Origin: Nectonema munidae
Taxonomy: Eukaryota; Nematomorpha; Nectonematoida; Nectonematidae
Length of the DNA stretch: 64,000 nucleotides
Assembly: GCA_030549495.1 (NCBI GenBank)
Contig: JAUIRK010000643.1
Span: forward strand, 62,001 to 126,000
Direction: 5' to 3'
In this document: positions 57,610 through 64,000 of the stretch, piece after piece
How the letters are laid out: every line of letters begins with the position of its first letter
Position numbering within the stretch: the first letter of the stretch is position 1
Notes under the pieces: generated by a model
The model's input: the letters and a program-made list of their open reading frames with translations, nothing else
The model's database searches: none
Told to the model about the DNA's origin: nothing
Position numbers and translations under genes: made by a program

Positions 57610-60573
57610 ATGAATTGGATATATTACTTTCTAATAGTTGACGAATCATTCGATTTAACAGATTTGCTTTTTGATAATTATGATAAAAGTTATGATGTTC
57701 ATTTACATAAATCTGATATTTTAAAATTAAATGAAGATAAATCTTCTGATTTTTTCAATTTTAACATATTATCAATGAATGTTCAATCTATTCGAGCAAA
57801 ATTCAATCATATTGAATTAATGTTAAAACAATTAAAAAGAAACAATGTTTACATTGATGTCTTAGCATTGCAAGAAACTTGGATGTTGGATGATATTACA
57901 TATAATATACCTGGTTACATGTTTTTTTCTCAACCGAAGAGAATTTCACAACATTGAGGCTTATGCTTTTTCGTTAAAGAACAGTATAAAGTTTACATTT
58001 TGGATAGTGAATTTTCGTCAAATCTTTATGAAGTTTTTTCCATTAGCATAACTTCTGGTTTTTCAAATATTTTATCTTTTCACAATATTTACCGATTGCC
58101 TCTTTTTGGTAGCGATCATATGGATGAATTTTTTGAAAATTTTCAAATTTTTTGATGAAAAACAAACACAATAATAACAGATCAATTATTCCTGGTGATT
58201 TTAATATTAACCTCCTCGAATATAATAAGAATTATTCTTCCTTTTTTTTGAATTTGCTTATGCAACACCATTTCGTACCTTCAATCACCAAACCAACGAG
58301 ATACCAAGCATTTACATTGATAGATAATATATTTGTATCAAGTGAGAAAAAATTTAAGGGATACAATATACAAACATCCTTTTCAGACCATATTGCAATT
58401 TTTACAACCATTGAACATAGCTTTCGAAATCAATTGCATAAAAATCAGAAATCTCCCAGAGTCATATTTGATAAGAGTTTTTTTCAGAATCTATTACGTT
58501 CAATTTGTTGGTATTTTCCAAGTGAGTCTGATCCAGAAAATATGATTTACACAATTAATCATTGTTTAAGTTATTGTGCTAATCAAGCTAAAAAAGTACA
58601 AAAAACAAAAAATTTCAATAAGTATAAAGAAAGATTTGCTGAATGGGCAAATGAAGAATTATTGACTCTAATAAAGAAAAGAGATAAAGTATTTTTTAAA
58701 ATTAAAAGAACCCTTGAATATAAAATAAATTATGATTTAAAAAATCAACATGCTCACTTTTGTCAACAAGTAAAGCAGATGACGAGAAGTTTAAAAGAAA
58801 AATTCTATGCACGATTGTTTGAAAACAAAAATAGCAAAGAAGTCTGGAAGAATATTAATAAATTGATTAAAAAGAATAAAGATTCATCTTTAATTCTAAA
58901 AGATAATTCTCAAATCATAAATGAACAAAATCTATGTGATTTCATAAATAATTCATTTATTAGCCGTGTACCTCAATCATCTTTTTCTGAAATGAAAAAT
59001 TACATTCCTTTTCAAAGTTCGAAGTTTAGACTTGAAGAAATCACTCTGGAGGAAGTGCTCATTGCCAGTAAAAATTTGAAAAATAGTAAAAGTGAAGATT
59101 TTTATGGAATTTCTTCTTATCACCTAAAACTCATTGAAAAGGAAATAGCATATCCACTATTTTTAGCTTTTAATTCGTGCATGCAAAATTCACTCTTTCC
59201 ATCATGTCTCAAAATTAGTAAGTGCATACCTGTCTACAAAAAAAAGGTGAGAGACACGACATCAACAATTCTCGTCCAATCTCTTTGATTAGCATAATTT
59301 CAAAACTTTTTGAAAAAATTATTCTCAAGCAATTAATTCATCATTTTGATCAAAACAATCTCTTCAATTCAAAGCAGTTCGGTTTTAGGAAAAATTCTTC
59401 TACTACGTTTGCATATTCATTTTTCTTGACATCAATTTATAAATATCTTGATTCTGGAGATGATATTTTAGCATTGTTCCTAGATTTATCAAAAGCGTTC
59501 GACTCAGTATCACATGAAAAACTTTTATTCAAGCTGGAAAAGTATGATTTTGATGAAAGAACTTTGAAATTTTTTAAATCATATTTGTCATTCAGAAAAC
59601 AAGCAGTGTTTGCGAATGATAGTTATTCAAATGTGATTCATGTATCCAGAGGAGTACCTCAGGGTTCTGTTTTGGGTCCTTTCCTTTTTTTAATTTATAT
59701 TAATGACATATTTCAATCAAACGCTTCGTTAGAGTTTTTAGCTTTTGCTGATGATTTGACTATTCTTATACCTTATTCATTTCTCCTAAATGTTTCTCTG
59801 GCTCAGAATAAAACAATTGAGTCTGTTTATAGAGAAAATGTCAATAAAGTTTTTGGTTGGTGTACAGTGAATGAACTTGGAATTAATAACTCTAAAACTG
59901 TTCATATGTTTTTTTCTAAGAAAAATGCTCAGCCTACCTTCTTGAAAAATCTCAATTTGCATTTATCAGTATCTCATAATTATTTAGGTTTAATCTTGAG
60001 TGAAAAATTGAATTGGAATCTACACATTAAACACATTTGCACTAAAGTTAGTATTGTAATTGGTATTTTATATCGATTCAGATCACTTCCATCGAAAATT
60101 AAACTGGATATATATATAGATCACTAGTTTTGCCTCATCTTTCCTATAGTTTGGTCAATTGGGGCTTTGTGGACCTCTCAAGTTTGCATACTCTTCAAAA
60201 AAAATGCATAAGATTGGTATCCAATCTGACATTCCGAGCGCATACTCTTTCAATTTTTAAAAGTAACAACTTGCTCAATATAAAAGAAATTTATATCAAA
60301 CAACTTTGTATTGTGGCTTGGAAATTTTTTAATGGATATTTGCCTGTGGCCATAAGCAATTTTTTCACATTCAATCACGATTCAGAACGTTTTTCCCCAA
60401 GATATATGTATAATTTGCAGATACCATCATATCGCTTGAAATCCACGCAGTCAAGTTTGAAGTTTCGTATAACTAAAATCTGGAATGAATATTTGCAAGA
60501 TTTTCAAATTATGAATATTTCACTTTCAACATTGAAAAGACGCCTGAATGAATATTTATTGAAACAAGATTGA
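57606..60573 (+). pseudogene. LINE ORF2: endonuclease and reverse transcriptase
   Basis: The likely ATG at 57606 overlaps the ORF1 stop as ATGA. Endonuclease landmarks: MNVQSIRAKFNHIELM, LALQETWMLDD, IIPGDFNINLL, TLIDNIF and SFSDHIAIF. RT landmarks: NSRPISLISIISKLFEKI, KQFGFRKNSST, LFLDLSKAFDSVSHEKLL, SRGVPQGSVLGPFL and FADDLTIL, then SHNYLGLILSEKLNWN. The end is RRLNEYLLKQD at 60573. Frame changes lie near 57640, 57957, 58155, 59240 and 60127. Confidence 0.88.
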
Positions 60574-60822
60574 ATCAATTTTGTGATGATTTAATATAAT
60601 TTGATTTTTTTATTTAAATTTTTTTAATATCAATTTCATTTTTAACTATGTTTAATTGTTGATTTAACATTTATGAACAATTAAAAAAAATATTTTAATT
60701 TTTTTTTTAGTATTTCTGTTACGGTCTTCTGACCCTTAAAATACAAGCATATTCTCAAATGTGAAATTTTTTTTTATGAGATTATTTTATGCTAATAAAT
60801 TCTTCTTCTTCTTCTTCTTATT

Positions 60823-61195
60823 GATCCTAGCGTCCTATAAATAAGACAGTATATTCCATCATCATTAAAAAACTTAATCAAAAAATAATAACTGAAAAAA
60901 CAAAATTTATTGATTATTTAAAAGGTTTTTAATAATCCTATGACACAAAACATTTAAAAAATATGTATAGGTCGAAGTAAATTAACTTACAAAATAATTG
61001 CCTTAAAAATGATGAAAATTGTAAGTTCTAACGCACAGAAAATAAGCAAGTAGATGAAAAATCAATATTTTTTGATTGATTGTAAAATCTATTTTCTTTG
61101 TGCGTATGTCAGGTCCATTTGTGATAGATTAAAAATAAAAAATCTCTAAATTTATTGCATTTGGAAAGATGTCTTATATTTAGGACGCTAGGATA
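60823..61195. mobile_element. MITE directly after the LINE tail
   Basis: GATCCTAGCGTCCTATAAAT and AAGACA at the left; inverted TATCCTAGCGTCCTAAATA and AAGACAT at the right. The ends match over about 26 bp. The 370-bp interior has no ORF. The superfamily is not clear, as no convincing target duplication was seen. Confidence 0.75.
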
Positions 61196-62086
61196 ATCTG
61201 GGTTTTGAGGTCTCTGCTGGAATCGGAACGTGAGAGCACCACCCAAATTGATTATAAAAAATTAAAGTTCGAGAATTCTAAATATCGATAAGTAGTTCTC
61301 ATGAAAAAAAATTGATAAGTTTTAAATTTTTTACTTTTAAACCTATTTCTTTACAATCTTTTTGTTTATAAGATTTTTATATTGTATTTGGTAAATTGCA
61401 AAATTTATAAAAAATTATCGATTTAAAAACTTGGCCCCTCACTTTTGAAAATCTAGAACAGCGTTCTGCTAAATCGAGATTTTTTAAAAAAATTATTATT
61501 GTCTTTTAACTCCAAAAAGTTAAATGGTTAAATTTTTTTCTATAATATTATTATTACATTATTATAATAACTAAAATGATTCGTATAATTTATTATTATA
61601 TAAATTAATTGCTATTTATTACTTTTAATGCTGTTGACCAGAGTTTTATGAATAAATTTTCATTAATATAAATAAAGTTTTTAATAGTTTATTTTATAAA
61701 TAATTTCATATAAAAAATAATACATAACGTTTATAAGTTTTGTATTAATTTATACGTATCTACTGTTCCTCGTTTTGATATAATCTCTTAATCCTGCTTT
61801 TCTATATTAAATAGGATTTTTATCCAAGATTTAATTTTAAATGTTTTGCTCGAAAAATAGAAAGCTCGATAATTCTCAAAAAATATCTATAGTTTCGCTA
61901 TTTTAGTTTTTGTCTGCTTACTTTTCTTTCTACAGTCGAGGCATATTATTTTTTGTATTCTGAAATATCAATAATAAGTAGAAAATTACTAACAAAGAAT
62001 TTAAAATAGAATATCCATTTTAGACAAAACATTAAATTCTGAATCATTGTAGTAATGCTCAATTATGGATTAAATTAAAATGATAC
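61196..62086. other. AT-rich non-coding stretch
   Basis: No coding signal or repeat end was recognised. Confidence 0.5.
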
Positions 62087-62470
62087 AGGGCCCGCGCATC
62101 ATATTTATTTTAGGGGCTTGAGCCCCACCCCTCATTTTTGACCTGAGCCCCTCCACCCCCACTCAATTTTCCAAGCCTCTCCACTCAATTTTTCAAGCTT
62201 AAATAAGTTTTATATGAATTACATCCGGTAAAGTGCGCTTGTGAAGAAGTCTTCTTTGTACATTGGTAGTTTCAATAAATATATTATAAAATTGTCTAGA
62301 GTATTTTTTGAGTATCACGCTGCTGTAACAATAGGAATCAGCACTGCATCCTGTGAGAGAAGTTTTTCGACCCAAGAGTTTTCGAGTTTTTGAACTATTT
62401 CAACGAAAAGTCAAGAAGGCTGAATGTTTGACATGTTGCTTTATTACTCTAAAAATGATATATTGCTAAT
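62087..62470 (+). mobile_element. hAT relic, terminal and C-terminal fragment
   Basis: CAGGGCCCGCGCATCATATT at the left resembles a hAT end. At about 62310 the peptide AAVTIGISTASCERSFST is the classic hAT C-terminal block (normally STASAERSFS), followed by degraded dimerisation sequence. Most of the transposase is deleted. Confidence 0.65.
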
Positions 62471-63299
62471 AAAATGATTTTCTTCTTTCACTTTTGTTTT
62501 ATAATAGTTAATTATACTCCTCAATCCTCATTACCTTACTTTTATGACCTTCTTAAGCTCTTGTCATACTTTCATTTGAGAACAATGTCTTTCATACACG
62601 TAGGCATGACACCATTGTGTGTGAATTTGAATCCAATGCAAAATATTCCACAGGATGTCGTTTTTTTGATGAATTTGCTATGTTTATCTGAAATAATAAA
62701 TGTGAAAAAATTATAACAAAAATAGAAAAAAACTGGAATAATCCTAACTAATTACGAAGTATAAACTCCTTTTTCAAAGTAATATATATATATTATAAAA
62801 TAGTGAAAATGAGATGTAAAACGAATGTCAGTTTTTTTCAGTTCTTTATATTTTTTATAATTTTTTTCACCTTATCTTTCAATGGGCATATCTGTCAGAA
62901 ATATTGTTTCTAAATAAATAAATATTTTCGATAAAGAAGAGATTAGCTCAAACATTTTCTTCAAGGGTAAATACAGAATGAGACACGGTTAGACAACGAA
63001 AATCGTTGCGATATTAACATAATTGCCAAGAATAAATTTAAATCCAGAACAAAGTCATAAAGTTAAGCTTTAGTAATCACGTAAAAGAAATGTATCTTTG
63101 GCAGCTTTAAGATTTAGGAACAATTTGCTATGATGCTCTTCATTTTTTAAACCCAACCTATAACCCTCAAAATCTACTATTGTAATACGCGACAAAAATA
63201 TTACATAAGACAGATCTATCATAACTATACATATGATTATCTTATCTCTGGGTGTAATGTGCATCTTATAATTAAAAATCCGCACCTGTAAGTTGATAT
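62471..63299. other. Non-coding stretch upstream of ELOB
   Basis: The ELOB start exon may lie here or further left. No ATG followed directly by a convincing GT donor stood out. Confidence 0.4.
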
Positions 63300-63430
63300 T
63301 TTGTAATTTTTAAATTTTCTGTCTCCCGAAGTTTCGTGTGGCCCCATGTTTGCCAAATTTAGCTTAGTAGCCCCCTAGAATTATTTCATGGCTCCCTATT
63401 GGTCCATATAGAGCTAGTTGAGACACCCTG
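63300..63430 (-). mobile_element. hAT-like terminal fragment
   Basis: On the minus strand CAGGGTGTCTCAACTAGC followed by GGGGGCTACTAAGC resembles the ends of the small hAT family at 6052 and 12712. Only one end was recognised. It lies about 130 bp upstream of the ELOB exon. Confidence 0.4.
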
Positions 63431-63556
63431 TTTCATACAACAGTTATATGTAAAGAACTTGGCGGCCTAACAATAGAAACTTAAGATTTTTAGAGACTAA
63501 ATATCCACGTTTTCATATATTTTACTTCTTTTTTTTTTAAACTATAAACGTTGCAG

Positions 63557-63800
63557 GATATTTTTGTTACTGTTCGCCGCAAAGGAACTACAATCTTTTT
63601 GAATTTTGACAAAGACACAATTGTCAAAGAAATAAAAAAGATGATCTTCGCTATAACAAATGTTCCGATTGATGATCAGAAGTTGTTCTATGAACAAACT
63701 GAACTCTTGAATAATTGTACTCTAGATAAATATGATGTAAATTACCTCAGCTCAAGAGCTCATTTTCCAATACTCCTGGGACTTGTGTATCGAAACCCTG
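63557..63800 (+). CDS. ELOB: ELOB exon with ubiquitin-like fold
   Basis: The acceptor AACGTTGCAG precedes GATATT. Because the protein should begin M-D-(I/V)-F, the preceding exon presumably supplies little more than the ATG. The frame is open for 81 codons plus one base, up to the GTATCA donor. Confidence 0.9.
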
Positions 63801-64000
63801 GTATCATTTTTAATTCAATCATTTATCCCTAAATAATGTTTATTATTCATATTATTTTTTTATATGCATTAATTATTTATTTTTTAGATGGCACTTTTGA
63901 AAAGTTAGAGTTAACGCCACTTTCCAAGCCTCCCGAACTGCACAGTGCTTTGAAATCTCAGGATCAGCCGATCCTCAACAAGGAACAGGCTGTAATTTCT
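63557..64000 (+). CDS. ELOB: Elongin B (partial, runs off the right edge)
   Basis: Elongin B is the ubiquitin-like adaptor that pairs with elongin C in Pol II elongation factor SIII and in Cullin-2/5 (VHL, SOCS-box) ubiquitin ligases. Exons are 63557-63800 and 63888-64000, split by an 87-bp intron (donor CTG/GTATCA, acceptor TTTTTAG/ATG) with a split Asp codon. The first starts after TTGCAG and encodes DIFVTVRRKGTTIFLNF, the ubiquitin fold, PIDDQKLFYEQTELLNN and LLGLVYRNP. The second encodes DGTFEKLELTPLSKPPELH and NKEQAV. This parallels human elongin B (DVFLMIRRHKTTIF, PPDEQRLYKDDQLLDD, VGLAFR, PPELPDVMKPQD, NEQAVQ). The start Met must be in a short upstream exon, not identified. The stop lies just beyond the window. 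The protein is rather diverged, so it could be a paralogue. Confidence 0.9.
63888..64000 (+). CDS. ELOB: ELOB C-terminal exon (truncated by window end)
   Basis: The acceptor TTTTTAG precedes ATGGCACTT; the split codon resolves to Asp. The peptide has the elongin B C-terminal landmarks SKPPEL, LKSQDQP and NKEQAV. Confidence 0.9.

Larger units (their letters stand above)
56515..60820 (+). mobile_element. Nearly full-length CR1-group LINE with PHD-finger ORF1
   Basis: ORF1 begins at 56515 and ORF2 near 57606, with RT ending at 60573 and a 3' tail of (TTC)n at 60801-60818 (AATAAATTCTTCTTC). The leading sequence from about 56380 is probably its 5' UTR. Both ORFs can be followed to their ends with only a handful of frame changes, so this is the youngest LINE in the window. 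Jockey/CR1-group membership is inferred from PHD + zinc knuckles in ORF1 and the GVPQGSVLGP RT; exact clade not determined. Confidence 0.88.

Overview
The window looks like nuclear DNA of an AT-rich (about 30% GC by eye), transposon-dense animal genome. The repeat mix (Tc1/mariner including a DUF4817-type element, Tigger/pogo, piggyBac, several hAT families, CR1-group and I-group LINEs, tRNA-derived SINEs) and the host genes fit an arthropod, possibly a copepod such as a sea louse; that placement is inference, since no species-diagnostic sequence was recognised. There is no operon, CRISPR array or rRNA gene. Most of the short open frames are noise.

Two host genes are secure. (1) WDR35 (IFT121, a retrograde intraflagellar-transport WD40 protein) lies on the minus strand. 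Five phase-compatible coding exons at 34033-34150, 33278-33571, 31201-31364, 30170-30532 and 25151-25384 cover roughly the first half of its WD40 region (391 codons). The start exon and the C-terminal half were not found. (2) Elongin B (ELOB) lies on the plus strand at the right edge, with exons at 63557-63800 and from 63888 past the window end. Two orphan exon candidates (5413-5631 and 15291-15535, minus strand) have GC-rich codons and splice sites but no recognised product.

Layout. 1-5 kb: a 1277-bp element with about 280-bp inverted arms (1048-2324) and a hAT relic (3820-4920, minus). 5-18 kb: non-coding DNA with a small non-autonomous hAT family (6052-6752 and 12712-12978, each with 8-bp target duplications), many TTAA-flanked mini-elements, SINEs and pogo-type MITEs. 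18-19.5 kb: a decayed unassigned coding relic. 21-25 kb: more TTAA mini-elements, one split by a 1485-bp Tc1 element. 25-34 kb: WDR35, with a mariner relic (28358-29554) and a TTAA mini-element (31490-31619) in its introns. 34.8-36.5 kb: a second copy of the hAT family seen at 4 kb. 38.8-45 kb: two Tigger elements, one of which keeps two short spliceosomal-looking introns. 45-51.3 kb: a CR1-like LINE split by a 3.2-kb I-group LINE with an 18-bp target duplication. 51.4-56.1 kb: a TTAA element carrying a 150-bp tandem repeat, then a hAT relic and a minus-strand piggyBac relic. 56.4-60.8 kb: a nearly full-length LINE with a PHD/zinc-knuckle ORF1 and an endonuclease/RT ORF2, followed by a MITE.

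The most interesting structures are the TTAA mini-element family with a recurring internal GCAGACGA motif (at least ten recognisable copies, including a head-to-head pair sharing one TTAA), the 150-bp satellite carried inside piggyBac-like ends at two loci, the intron-bearing Tigger, and the nested insertions, which give relative ages.
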